From Novosphingobium sp. Rr 2-17 (GTDB taxonomy: Bacteria > Pseudomonadota > Alphaproteobacteria > Sphingomonadales > Sphingomonadaceae): a stretch of 64,000 nucleotides of DNA. Numbering within the stretch: position 1 is the stretch's first letter; every line of letters starts with the position of its first letter. The position numbers and the translations under genes were made by a program. Below are positions 27,721 to 36,624 of this stretch, piece by piece. The stretch spans positions 124,001-188,000 of the forward strand of contig NZ_AKFJ01000085.1 of NCBI RefSeq assembly GCF_000272475.1. The letters run 5' to 3'. The notes under the pieces were generated by a model. It was not told where the DNA came from. It made no database searches and saw only the letters and a list, made by a program, of their open reading frames with translations.

Positions 27721-29289
27721 TCAATCGACAGCGATCCCCTGGTTCTGGAGCCACGCCCGCGCAGGCTCCAACTGGGCTGCGTAGGCCTGCCATTTCCCCA
27801 CGGCTCGCGCGTTCATCGGCACTCGGACTTGCGCCGCGCTGGGGGTTGCCACCGCAGCGGTGTTTTCGTGAAACGATAGGCAGGCCGGGTCCCAGTCCAG
27901 CCCACAGTCCGCCAACAGTCGCTGGGTCTGTCCTTCCTGATCCGCGACCAGCGCTTCGTAGGACAAGGACAGGATGCGATCGGGCCAAAGGCTTTGCCAC
28001 AGCGCGATCAGCCGATCGAACCGCGCATAGTAGCGTGCGGTGTCCATGAGATCGTAGGAATAGGCGTAATAGGCGGACTGGCTGGCGAACAAGTTCTTGT
28101 AGTTGCTCCAGATCGTATCCATCGCGTGGCGACGCAGGCACACGATCCGCGCGTCTGGGAACGCACGCACGATGTGGCCGATGTACAGGAAATTGGCCGG
28201 CAGCTTGTCGGTAAAACGCGGCTTGCCGCTTTGCCGATGATGCCCGGCGCGTGCGAGGTAGGCCTGCGCGATGGCGATCGGATCGATCCCGCCACTCGCC
28301 AGGACCGTTTCGCGATCGATGACGGTGCGCGATGGCGTACCCGCCAGTCGCTTGACTGCCAACGGCATCGCCTGAAGCTCGCCAGCGGCCTCCACATCCC
28401 GGTGCGAGGACAGGATGCGATCGACCAGTGTAGTGCCCGTGCGCGGCATTCCCACCACGAAGATGGGCGCCGGGCCTGCTAGGCCAACCCTGTCAAAATG
28501 GGCACCCGCCTGATTGCCGAAAAGCGCCTCGATCGCATCGAAGATCGCGGCGTCCTGGCTGAATTGATAACCGATCGCCTGTTTGTGCGCATCGTTGGCG
28601 GTGGCGAGATGTCGGAACGCATCGGCAGTGTCGCCGATGTCTTCCAGCTCCTTCGCCAGCGCATAGCGGATGCGCAAGGCATCCTCCGGCGCATCACTGC
28701 CGGCGAGCGCGGCTTGTAGCCGAGGCACGTGGTTGGATTGCGCCGTCTGCCGAGAGAGGATGGCCAGGGCGTAATGCACTCGGGCATTCCCCGGTTCGCG
28801 CGCCAGGATCGTCTCGTAGTGCGCGCGCGCCTGATCGACGCGGCCGGTAAAGCCGCTGGCTGCTGCCAGATTATAGCGGTAATCCAGGTTGCCTGGCTCT
28901 GCCGCGACCGCAGCGGTAAAGGGAACCACCGACGCCTCGTGGTCGCCCAGGCGAGCCAGTACGCAACCAATGGTGTCGAGCGTCAAGGCATCGTGCGGAC
29001 ACAACGCCAAGGCCTGGCGGGCGGCGTCGGCAGCTTCGCCGTCCCGTCGCAGCAGGATCAACAGCCGGGAAAGCTGGGCAAGATGTTCCGCTTGCGGACC
29101 ACGTTGCACCGCTGCTTCGATCAGCGGCACCGCCTTGGCGACATGCCCTGCCTCAGCCGCCGCCATGCCGAGCAGGAAAAAGCCAGCCGGTTGTTCGGGA
29201 CTATCGGTGGCGAGTTTGCGTGCAGCGGCGACCGCACCCGCCAAATCCCCGCGTCTGAGCGCGGCCCTTGCTTCGGCTTCCAGTTTCAA
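27721..29289 (-). CDS. TPR-repeat sulfotransferase
   Basis: A 522-residue cytoplasmic protein. The first half (about 1-240) is a stack of tetratricopeptide repeats, for example LDYRYNLAAASGFTGRVDQA and NARVHYALAILSRQ. The second half is a PAPS-dependent sulfotransferase: the 5'-phosphosulfate loop is VVGMPRTGTTLVDRILSSH, followed by RFTDKLPANFLYIGHI and the 3'-phosphate region DARIVCLRRHAMDTIWSNY. This architecture is frequent in sphingomonads and marine alphaproteobacteria. The acceptor, a protein, glycan or small molecule, cannot be read. It stands alone, with a gap of about 175 nt from the P450 gene. Confidence 0.92.
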   Translation of the reverse strand: MKLEAEARAALRRGDLAGAVAAARKLATDSPEQPAGFFLLGMAAAEAGHVAKAVPLIEAAVQRGPQAEHLAQLSRLLILLRRDGEAADAARQALALCPHDALTLDTIGCVLARLGDHEASVVPFTAAVAAEPGNLDYRYNLAAASGFTGRVDQARAHYETILAREPGNARVHYALAILSRQTAQSNHVPRLQAALAGSDAPEDALRIRYALAKELEDIGDTADAFRHLATANDAHKQAIGYQFSQDAAIFDAIEALFGNQAGAHFDRVGLAGPAPIFVVGMPRTGTTLVDRILSSHRDVEAAGELQAMPLAVKRLAGTPSRTVIDRETVLASGGIDPIAIAQAYLARAGHHRQSGKPRFTDKLPANFLYIGHIVRAFPDARIVCLRRHAMDTIWSNYKNLFASQSAYYAYSYDLMDTARYYARFDRLIALWQSLWPDRILSLSYEALVADQEGQTQRLLADCGLDWDPACLSFHENTAAVATPSAAQVRVPMNARAVGKWQAYAAQLEPARAWLQNQGIAVD

Positions 29290-29465
29290 AAATCACCCGC
29301 AATTTGTGCCGCCGTCTACGCTTATGCGATACTAACGGAGGCTAACTGCCCTTTGCTATCCTGACAATCGTTCGCGAATTCTGCAGGGCCGCCTAGCATC
29401 CGCTCGTCCATTCGCCAGGGGGCGATGGGCTTTGGATGAAGTGTGGCTTCGCTCGCACGCTCACA

Positions 29466-32400
29466 TCAGGCGAACACGTCCGCGACGTAGCGGCCATGCT
29501 CGCGCTCGATCTGGTCGGCCCAGGCGTTGGCTGCGTCGTCGCTGACTTGCATGGCATCGCGATAAATCCGCACGAACGTCTCGCGCACGGCAGGGGCCAT
29601 GCGTTCGCCATCGCCGCACACGAACACGGTGGCGCCGCATCGGAACAAGTCGGCGATGCGCGTACGATCCTGCCAGACGCGATGCTGGACATAGGCCACT
29701 TCGCCTTCCGGCGCCTGGGAGAAGGCGGGCCGGACATCGACTACGCCTTGGGCCTGCCACTGCTTCAGTTCGTCGCGGTATAGGTAATCGACGTCGGGGT
29801 GGTCGATCCCGAAGAACAGCAGCGCTTCGCCTACGTTGCGTCCACCCGATCTCTGGATTGCACGCTCCTGCAGGAAGCCGTGGAACGGCGCGATGCCGCT
29901 GCCGGCGCAGACCAGGATGATCGGCGTTGCCGGGTCTTCGGGCGGGTGGAACGCGGCCTGCGATGGGCGCACCGCCACTGACACCGCCGCGCCTTCGGTC
30001 AGCCCGGCAAGGTGGGTAGAGGCAACCCCCAGATGGCGGCGTTCACCGGCCAGCGCAGGCGCGTCCAGTACTGACACTGTGAGCGAGCAACACGCCGGAT
30101 CGCGCAAAGGGGAGGACGAGATCGAATATTGCCGCGCCCGCATTGGCGGCAGGGCGGAAAGGAACTGAGCCAGCTTCAATTCACACGCAGGGAAACGTTC
30201 CAGCAAATCGAGCAGCGTGACGCGCCTAGCAAGGACATCGCGCGCGTAAGTGGCCTCGTCTCCGTGCGCTTCTAGCGCCGCCCGGTCAGGCAGACAGCGC
30301 GTTGCGGCGGTAAGCTGGGCGACTTGCGCCCGCGTCGCCGGTTGCCCCAGTTCGACGTAATCGGCGAGGATCTGCGACAAGGCGACCGGGTAGCCGCTGG
30401 GTAGCGACGTAGCATTCGGCTGCCCGCCGATCACGACCTGGGTATCGGCGGCAAGTCCGAAACGGCGCAGCACGCGATCGACATCGACTTGCGGATTGCG
30501 CGGCAACACCGCCAGATAATCGCCGGTACGATAGCGCATCCCCAATGGCAGCGCGATTTCGATGTGGCGCTTCGATCGACCAAGCGGGGAAGTCATGTCC
30601 ACCAGTTCGCGGTTCTCGACGATCCGCCCCTGGCCGAGGTCGGGCAGGCGCAGCGCCTCCAGGCGCCCCGATCTAACGATTTCCACATCGAGTCCAGGCG
30701 CTACCGTCGCAGCCGCCTGCTTGCCCAGCGCGGTGCCAAGATCGGTCCAAAGATTGCCATACCATGCATCGAAGGCGCCGAAGAAGTCGCCCGCTGCATC
30801 GGTCTCGCCGCGTGGCTTGATCCGGGTCGCCCCGGCGCCTTCCATCGCAGCGTCGATCCGCTTGGGGATCGCCTGATAGGTGCGCGCCCACTGGCGGTTG
30901 CCGCAACCGAAGATAGCAAAGCGCACGCCCTTGAGCGTCTCTGCGCCAAGCCCCTCGATCCAGGTCACAAAGCGTCGCGCATTGTCCGGTGGCTGGCCCT
31001 CATAGGAGGCAGTGACGATGATGACGGCGCCGTCCCGTGGCAAGCGCTCGACATAATCGTCCAGCGGCGCGGCCAGCGCGGCATAGCCTTGTGCTGCGGC
31101 GTCGCGCGCGATCCGTCCGGCAAAGGCTTCGCTGGAGCCTGAATTGCTGCCGTAAAGCACCAGCAGCGGCGTGGCCGCCCCGGCGTTCGCTTGCGCAGGC
31201 GCCGATACAGGCGACAGCGCCTTGGGGGCGAGCGCCGGAATTTTGCTGCGCGCTCGGACCGTGATGTCATCGCGGCGGCGGGCGCGGATGCGAAAGGCAT
31301 CGGGCTTGAGCGTCAGGGTTTCGGCGATCTTGAGCTGGTAGCCGGGATCGGCCTCGGTCAGGGTGAAGCGCTGGAGGATCATCGTCAGCACCATCTGCGC
31401 CTCCTGCATCGCGAATCCGCGCCCGATGCAGGCGCGTCCGCCGTTGCCGAACGGCTTCCAGGCGTTGGGGGGCAGTTGCTCGGCATTTCCCGGGGCGAAG
31501 CGCTCGGGCCGGAAGGCATCGGGATCGTCCCAAACCTGCGGGTCGCGGTGGAGGTTGGGGATCAGCACCATCAGCGTATCTTCGGGCGTGACGCGATAGC
31601 GCCCCGCCAGCGTGGTCGGCTCGTGGGGCGAAACCGCGAAGGCCGGCGCAGTCGGCCACAAGCGCAAGGCTTCCTGCAGGATCTGCTCGATATAGCGCAG
31701 CTTCGCCAGATCCTCGACTTTGGGGCGTTCGCCGCCCAGCACGGTGTCGACGGTTTCGCGCGCGCGCGCCATGACCTCGGGATTGCGCATAAGAAAATAG
31801 AGCGCGAAGGACAGCAACCCGCTGGTGGTCTCGTGCCCCGCGATCAGGAACGTCACCAACTGGTGGCGGATATTGGTGTCCGACAGTCCCTCGCCCGTCA
31901 CGGGGTCACGCCCCGACAGCATGATGTCGAGCAAATCGCCGCGCGCACCGACCTGGCCTTGCGCCCGGCGCTCCTCGATAATCGTCTCGGCCACCTGTTT
32001 GATGAGTGCGAGGTCCGTCTCGTAGCGGCGCCGCGCCGATAAGCGCAAGGTGTTGGCGATATCGGGGCGCTGGGCGCGCATGCCTGCCTCGGCCAAAGCG
32101 CTCGCCATCGCTGCGACGAAGGGGTGCATCTCGTTCTGGTAGAAGCTGTTGAAGCGATAGTCGAACGCGCACAAGGCGATCGTGTCCAGCGTCAGACGGG
32201 TCATGTTGTCGGCCACGTCGATGACCGCATCCGGGCCGAACCGCTCCCAGCGCAGCAGCATCTGGTCGGCGATTTCCTCCATGCGATCGAACATCGCCCG
32301 CACGCCGATCGGGCCGAACGCGGGCATAAGCAGGCGGTGCGCCTTGGCCCAGTTGGGCTCGTCACCGTAAGCGGTGAACAAGCCGTCGCCGCCCAGATCG

Positions 32401-32636
32401 CGCAGCATTTCCAACGGGCGGTGGACTTTCTTGGAAAAGCGGGCTTCGTCGCAGGCATCGTCGACCAGCGCTTGCGAACTCAGAATGATGATCGACTGGC
32501 CGACGCCCGAGATGCGGAAGATCGGGCCGTGGATGTCGGCTAGCCGGATCAGGCTTTGCACCGGTGCGTCGGCGTCGATCAGGTTAAGGTTGCCGATGAT
32601 CGGCAGGGTGCGTGGCTGCGGAATAAGGTCCGTCAT
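29466..32636 (-). CDS. Self-sufficient cytochrome P450/NADPH-P450 reductase (CYP102, BM3 type)
   Basis: A 1056-residue fusion of a fatty-acid-hydroxylase-type P450 with its diflavin reductase, close to the 1048 of P450 BM3. P450 half: I-helix AGHETTSG, EALRLWP for ExxR, heme loop PFGNGGRACIGRGFA with the Cys ligand. Reductase half: FMN domain LLVLYGSNSGSSEAFA, FAD motif RQYSISSSPLRDP, NADPH motifs CAGSGIAPFHGF and VCGDGERMAP, ending YVADVFA with Phe where BM3 has Trp1046. The substrate-anchor residues Arg47 and Tyr51 of BM3 align with Gln and Ile, while Phe87 is kept. Start ATG at 32636 follows GAGG. It lies 14 nt downstream of its probable repressor gene. Confidence 0.96.
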   Translation of the reverse strand: MTDLIPQPRTLPIIGNLNLIDADAPVQSLIRLADIHGPIFRISGVGQSIIILSSQALVDDACDEARFSKKVHRPLEMLRDLGGDGLFTAYGDEPNWAKAHRLLMPAFGPIGVRAMFDRMEEIADQMLLRWERFGPDAVIDVADNMTRLTLDTIALCAFDYRFNSFYQNEMHPFVAAMASALAEAGMRAQRPDIANTLRLSARRRYETDLALIKQVAETIIEERRAQGQVGARGDLLDIMLSGRDPVTGEGLSDTNIRHQLVTFLIAGHETTSGLLSFALYFLMRNPEVMARARETVDTVLGGERPKVEDLAKLRYIEQILQEALRLWPTAPAFAVSPHEPTTLAGRYRVTPEDTLMVLIPNLHRDPQVWDDPDAFRPERFAPGNAEQLPPNAWKPFGNGGRACIGRGFAMQEAQMVLTMILQRFTLTEADPGYQLKIAETLTLKPDAFRIRARRRDDITVRARSKIPALAPKALSPVSAPAQANAGAATPLLVLYGSNSGSSEAFAGRIARDAAAQGYAALAAPLDDYVERLPRDGAVIIVTASYEGQPPDNARRFVTWIEGLGAETLKGVRFAIFGCGNRQWARTYQAIPKRIDAAMEGAGATRIKPRGETDAAGDFFGAFDAWYGNLWTDLGTALGKQAAATVAPGLDVEIVRSGRLEALRLPDLGQGRIVENRELVDMTSPLGRSKRHIEIALPLGMRYRTGDYLAVLPRNPQVDVDRVLRRFGLAADTQVVIGGQPNATSLPSGYPVALSQILADYVELGQPATRAQVAQLTAATRCLPDRAALEAHGDEATYARDVLARRVTLLDLLERFPACELKLAQFLSALPPMRARQYSISSSPLRDPACCSLTVSVLDAPALAGERRHLGVASTHLAGLTEGAAVSVAVRPSQAAFHPPEDPATPIILVCAGSGIAPFHGFLQERAIQRSGGRNVGEALLFFGIDHPDVDYLYRDELKQWQAQGVVDVRPAFSQAPEGEVAYVQHRVWQDRTRIADLFRCGATVFVCGDGERMAPAVRETFVRIYRDAMQVSDDAANAWADQIEREHGRYVADVFA

Positions 32637-32650
32637 GGCGTGTGGCCTCA

Positions 32651-33331
32651 TTATTTAACGGTGTCGGTGTCATCCCGGCTGCTCGCCAGGGGATCGTGGA
32701 GCAGGGTGGCCAGGATCGTCTCGATCAGCCGTGCACGTGCCTGGTCCGGTGGAATGTCGGGTGTGAGCAGGGCGAGAAGATCGGGAAACTGCGGTGGTTG
32801 GCTGAGCATGCCGTTAAGAATGACGAACACCAGTGCGGGGTGGCTGCCGCGGATGATTCCGGCGGCCAAACCTGCGGTGAGAAGGGGGCGGCCTACCTCG
32901 TAAGCAGGCCGTAGCAGCTTTTGGGTGACCAGCGCGGCTCGGTCGGGGTCTTCGGAGGTAATGCGGATGATGAAATCACGCACGTGCGGATAGGCGTCGT
33001 AGAATGCGGCCATGATCGTGATCGCATCGCGCAGCCGCTCGGCAAGAGGACGGTCGTCCTCGCTCAGGGCGACGGCAGCGGCCAGGCCCGGCTCCATCGC
33101 TTGGGCAAGTCGTTCAACACAAGCGGTCCATAGCCCTTTCTTGTGGCCGAAATGCACCCTCACCAGGTTCGGGCTGACCCCGGCCGACGCGGCGATCCCG
33201 CGCAGATCGGCGCCATCGAAGCCTTGCCGCGCGAAAGCCTCGACACCCGCGCGCAGCAGTGCCTCGCGACCATCGGCGTCGGCTTTGATGGGGCGCCCCC
33301 TGGGCCGGGCGATCGTGGGCGGTTGCGACAT
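32651..33331 (-). CDS. TetR-family repressor of the P450 operon (BM3R1-like position)
   Basis: A 226-residue TetR regulator: N-terminal helix-turn-helix (REALLRAGVEAFARQGFDGADLRGIAASAGVSPNLVRVHFG) and a C-terminal helical ligand domain. The ATG at 33331 gives MSQPPTIARPRGRP; the longer frame to 33475 runs through the operator and is not coding. The gene directly precedes the P450 gene on the same strand, the same order as bm3R1 and P450 BM3 in Priestia megaterium, where a palindrome before the repressor gene is bound and released by fatty-acid-like inducers. An exceptionally long inverted repeat begins 6 nt before this start codon, so autorepression of the pair is likely. Confidence 0.92.
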   Translation of the reverse strand: MSQPPTIARPRGRPIKADADGREALLRAGVEAFARQGFDGADLRGIAASAGVSPNLVRVHFGHKKGLWTACVERLAQAMEPGLAAAVALSEDDRPLAERLRDAITIMAAFYDAYPHVRDFIIRITSEDPDRAALVTQKLLRPAYEVGRPLLTAGLAAGIIRGSHPALVFVILNGMLSQPPQFPDLLALLTPDIPPDQARARLIETILATLLHDPLASSRDDTDTVK

Positions 33332-33336
33332 GCGAA

Positions 33337-33384
33337 CTCCGATTGGAATTAAATGGTCATTCGTATATTTAATTCCAATCGGAG
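33337..33384. promoter_or_regulatory. 18-bp perfect inverted repeat, probable TetR operator
   Basis: Arms at 33337-33354 and 33367-33384 are exact reverse complements, separated by 12 nt. They lie directly before the repressor start and 125 nt before the DedA gene on the other strand. The size would fit two repressor dimers or one cooperative site covering a divergent promoter. Confidence 0.85.
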
Positions 33385-33508
33385 GGAGTACAAGTCCTGT
33401 GCTGTCGTCTTGCCTGGGCGGCGGCTTGGTTTGGACAAAGCAATCACCGCACCCTACCGTCTGATCGACAGGCACGGATGGCCAGTGCGCCTGTCGATGC
33501 TAGGGCCG

Positions 33509-34096
33509 ATGTCAGAACGAAACGAAAGGGTAAGCGCGATTTCGCTCGACCAGATCATTGCCAATTACGGCATCGCAGGCTTGTTCGTGGGGGCTGGTAT
33601 CGAGGGTGAGACGGTCGTCGTCCTCGGCGGCATGATGGTGCATCGCGGAACCCTGGCGTTCCTGCCGGCGATAGCCGCGGCAAGTGCGGGCTCGTTTGTG
33701 GTGGATCAGTTGTTCTTCCAACTCGGCCGCCGCTTTCGGACGCATTCCTTCGTGCAGAAGATGCAAAGTCGCGCGGCGTTCGCCAAGGCACTTTCAGCGT
33801 TCGACAAGCACCCGGTATTGTTCGTCTTCGTGTTCCGGTTCCTGTACGGCTTGCGCACCGTCAGCCCGCTGGCGATCGGCACGACGAGCCTGCCCGCGCG
33901 CACGTTTCTGACGATCAACGCCCTTGCCGCAGTGGTGTGGGGCACACTCTTCATCAGCGTGGGATATTGTTTTGGAACCGCGATCGAGGCGGCGTTCGGG
34001 CGGTTGCGATCCGCCGAGCATCTTGTCTTCGCCGCGATCGGGGTGGCGACGATCGTTGCCCTTACCGTCATCCTCCTGAAGCGCAGGCGCGCCTGA
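33509..34096 (+). CDS. DedA-family membrane protein
   Basis: A 195-residue inner-membrane protein of the DedA/SNARE-associated family, whose members act in lipid-carrier recycling and membrane homeostasis. Seen: the family opening IANYGIAGLFVGAGIEGETVVVLGG with the conserved Glu, the re-entrant segment SFVVDQLFFQLGRRFR, and the conserved Arg-Gly-type motif FVFRFLYGLRTVSPLAIG, then two C-terminal membrane helices ending in KRRRA. The start is uncertain: ATG at 33509 has AGGG only three nt away and ATG at 33497 has none. It diverges from the TetR gene across the long inverted repeat, so it may share that control. Confidence 0.88.
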   Translation: MSERNERVSAISLDQIIANYGIAGLFVGAGIEGETVVVLGGMMVHRGTLAFLPAIAAASAGSFVVDQLFFQLGRRFRTHSFVQKMQSRAAFAKALSAFDKHPVLFVFVFRFLYGLRTVSPLAIGTTSLPARTFLTINALAAVVWGTLFISVGYCFGTAIEAAFGRLRSAEHLVFAAIGVATIVALTVILLKRRRA

Positions 34097-34459
34097 CGGC
34101 ACGAACCGATCGGATGCGACCCGCTCTACCGTCGAGGAGAGACGGTCGCCGATGAGGCATCGCTGCGTAGATTATCGACCGCCGCCAAGGCTTCGGATTG
34201 GCTGCGGTAGCCGCCGCAATCAACCAGCACGAAACCACCGTATGATGTCAGCCGTCAATGCCAGTCGCCACCTGCGAACAAGGTCGAAGTGATGCTGACC
34301 CGGTCCGCCCGGTAAACATTGAAATGGGAAGGCGCGCCTTTGCCTTGGCGCATTGTCGCCTTACCTGAACCAAGCGCCAGCGGCGCGGCAGGCTTTCCGG
34401 AACTCGGTAGGTCTTGGCCTATGTGTTTGTCCATCCCGCGCTTCGTTCTAGCGTCGCGC
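34097..34459. other. Intergenic stretch, no gene seen
   Basis: About 360 nt between the convergent DedA gene and the small minus-strand gene. Open frames here are antisense or out-of-phase readings without a ribosome site. No strong hairpin or repeat is seen. Confidence 0.4.
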
Positions 34460-34684
34460 TTACCAAGATGCTCGGGCACGATAGAACGGGAACCGGCGCA
34501 CGGTGCCTTCGACAAGATGGGCCTTGAGCTTCTTGCGCACGACATCGGCGCCATCGCCCAATACACACACCAGGTGGGTGCCGCCCGACGGCAAGGGCTC
34601 AATCGCGCTGATCGACACTTTGAGCTTTTCGCACATCGCGACCACTTCGGCTTCGGGGAGGTTGAGGTTCATGGCGCGGCTCAT
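34460..34684 (-). CDS. Small conserved-looking protein of unknown function
   Basis: A protein of about 74 residues from ATG at 34684 (or 70 from ATG at 34672). It reads MNLNLPEAEVVAMCEKLKVS, then ISAIEPLPSGGTHLVCVLGD, then GADVVRKKLKAHLVEGTVRR, and ends FPFYRARASW. Alternating strand and helix segments and a balanced composition suggest a real folded protein; the longer frame to 34846 is dominated by Arg and Pro and looks non-coding. I recognise no domain. It stands alone with no operon partner, so context does not help. Confidence 0.6.
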   Translation of the reverse strand: MSRAMNLNLPEAEVVAMCEKLKVSISAIEPLPSGGTHLVCVLGDGADVVRKKLKAHLVEGTVRRFPFYRARASW

Positions 34685-34978
34685 AGCGATGCCTGCATCA
34701 TGGCCGCAGGGGATTTGAAGGGCGAATGGAAAAGCATGTTCGGCTCCACTTGGTAAGCGGGAGCACGACGCGCTCTCAGTCGGGGATCTGCCTACAGCAC
34801 GATTGTCCGCGATGGTGCGACGATGCGCCAAAGCATGGTAATACACAAGGGAATACCACTAAGCGGGAGCTGGGCATGCGCACTCGGAACGATGGTGGCG
34901 AATGACCGTTTATGTTCTGATCATACAAAACAGAGCTTTGCCGCGATCGGCAGAGTCAGTCCCAGCCAGGAGACGAAC

Positions 34979-35191
34979 ATGATTGGTAAGATTTTGGGCG
35001 CGGTTGCGGGAAGCAGCATTTCAAAGCATGTCAACGGCGTCGGTGGCGCTCGCGGCGCCTTGTTGGGCGTCGGCGCCGCAGCCCTGCTGCGCCGGCTGGG
35101 GCCAGTGGGACTGGTGACTGCCATTGCCGGTGGATACGCCTTGAAGAAGTATCGCGAGAAGCGTGAAGCACCGAACTTTACGGGTGCCTGA
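34979..35191 (+). CDS. Small glycine-rich membrane-associated protein
   Basis: A 70-residue protein with an AGGAG ribosome site seven nt before ATG 34979; upstream in-frame ATGs lack one. It has a glycine- and alanine-rich hydrophobic segment (GALLGVGAAALLRRLGPVG then LVTAIAGGYALKKYREKRE) that could form one or two short membrane helices with a basic end, like small glycine-zipper proteins. Function unknown. Two hairpins follow before the esterase gene. Confidence 0.62.
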   Translation: MIGKILGAVAGSSISKHVNGVGGARGALLGVGAAALLRRLGPVGLVTAIAGGYALKKYREKREAPNFTGA

Positions 35192-35199
35192 TGGCAAAC

Positions 35200-35220
35200 T
35201 CGAAGCCTTCATGGCTTCGA
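35200..35220. terminator. Hairpin after the small glycine-rich gene
   Basis: Perfect 8-bp stem (35200-35207 with 35213-35220) nine nt after the stop of the small membrane protein. There is no T-run directly behind it, so it may be a weak terminator or an RNA-stabilising end. Confidence 0.45.
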
Positions 35221-35274
35221 ACGATAAATTTGCTGCACTGCAATGATGCGGATTTTCCACGGCTTACATCAAGA

Positions 35275-35305
35275 CCGCCGCATATATCTTAGGATATAGC
35301 GGCGG
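35275..35305. terminator. Hairpin before the esterase gene
   Basis: A 13-bp stem with one bulged A and a TTAG loop, GC-rich at the base and AT-rich near the loop, followed by TTCTC. It lies 114 nt before the esterase start and could be a terminator or a leader structure of that gene. Confidence 0.45.
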
Positions 35306-35418
35306 TTCTCTCGTCCTCCAGCCTTGCAAGTACGGTTACCAGTACTTAAATATTGTGCAGTGCAGCAAGGCTGGTGCAAGCGGTTTTTGTACCGCCGCTG
35401 TTTGGCAAGGACACTGCA

Positions 35419-36603
35419 ATGCGGAAAATCTCAGACACGATTGCGCGCCTTGCGGCTATGCGCAGCGCCTCGTTTCCATCCGGCATGCCGGATGGCGGAC
35501 AGTTGAAACCTCTAGTCGATTTCGGCTCTAACCCCGGCGCCTTGCGCGCGCACGTCCATATTCCCTCAACGCTGGGCGCCGGCGCGCCGTTGGTCGTCGT
35601 ACTGCATGGCTGCACCCAGAATGCCGCAGGGTACGACAACGGCTCGGGTTGGTCGCAAATGGCGGATCGCTATGGCTTTGTGGTGCTTTTTCCCGAACAG
35701 CAAGCGCATAACAACCCCAACTTGTGCTTCAACTGGTTCCAGACCGAAGACAGTCGCCGCGATTCAGGCGAGCCGCTGTCGATCCGCCAGATGATCGCAA
35801 CCGTCGTGTCCGAGCATGCGATCGATCCGGCGCGCATCTTCGTAACCGGCCTGTCTGCTGGTGGCGCGATGGCTTCGGTGATGCTGGCGACGTATCCCGA
35901 GGTGTTTGCGGGAGGTGCGGTGATCGCCGGCCTTCCTTTCGGCAGCGCCACCAACGTACCCCAGGCGTTCGATCGGATGCGTGGGCACCAGATCCCGGAC
36001 CCGCAAGTGCTCACCGAACTGGTGCGCGGCGCGTCGGACCATGCCGGGCATTGGCCGACCCTTTCGGTGTGGCATGGCAGTGTCGATGCTACGGTCAGCC
36101 TCAGCAACGCCAAGGCACTGGTCGCGCAATGGGGTGCGCTTCATGGAACCAAGGCGGCACCCGACCGGGTCGAGACAGTCGATGGCCATCCGCGCCAGGC
36201 TTGGTGCGATGCCCAAGGGCGCGAAGTGATTGAGGAATATACCATCACCGGCATGGGCCACGGCACCCCGCTCAATGCGGGCGAGCAGGGCTGCGGCAAA
36301 AGCGGCCCCTATATGCTGGAGGCCGGCATTTCCTCTACCCAGCACATCTGCAAGTTCTGGGGTCTGGCCGAGGCAGCCCGCGCCGCGTCGCCGAAGCCAG
36401 CCGTTGCGCCTGTTGCTGAGGTCGAAAGCCGGGAATTGGTGACTGCGGGCACGGCCATGGCGACCGAAAGAGTAACGACGGAAAAGCCGCGTCTCGTTCG
36501 TTTGCGGCCTGCCCCGCGGCAGGAAGCGCCAACGGCGAGGTCGCCTGCCGGAGTACGCAAGGTGATCGAGGATGCGCTGAAAGCGGCGGGACTGCTGCGA
36601 TAG
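35419..36603 (+). CDS. PHB-depolymerase-family esterase
   Basis: Alpha/beta hydrolase of the esterase-PHB (LpqC) family, 394 residues. ATG at 35419 has AAGGA eight nt upstream. Seen: oxyanion strand LVVVLHGCTQNAAGYDNGSGW, the nucleophile elbow GLSAGGAM with Ser146, the Asp region SVDATVSLSNAK and the His in GMGHGTPL. No signal peptide is visible, so it may act on intracellular polyester granules or small esters. A Pro/Ala/Glu-rich linker and a short helical end (VRKVIEDALKAAGLLR) follow the catalytic domain; such an end could dock to granules, but this is a guess. Feruloyl or acetylxylan esterase activity is an alternative. Confidence 0.9.
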   Translation: MRKISDTIARLAAMRSASFPSGMPDGGQLKPLVDFGSNPGALRAHVHIPSTLGAGAPLVVVLHGCTQNAAGYDNGSGWSQMADRYGFVVLFPEQQAHNNPNLCFNWFQTEDSRRDSGEPLSIRQMIATVVSEHAIDPARIFVTGLSAGGAMASVMLATYPEVFAGGAVIAGLPFGSATNVPQAFDRMRGHQIPDPQVLTELVRGASDHAGHWPTLSVWHGSVDATVSLSNAKALVAQWGALHGTKAAPDRVETVDGHPRQAWCDAQGREVIEEYTITGMGHGTPLNAGEQGCGKSGPYMLEAGISSTQHICKFWGLAEAARAASPKPAVAPVAEVESRELVTAGTAMATERVTTEKPRLVRLRPAPRQEAPTARSPAGVRKVIEDALKAAGLLR

Positions 36604-36624
36604 GCGCTGGCCTCGTCGCACTAG

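Noticed and set aside
35419..36603. Secreted polyester depolymerase
   Set aside because: The catalytic fold fits, but no signal peptide or substrate-binding domain is visible, so an extracellular depolymerase role is not supported.
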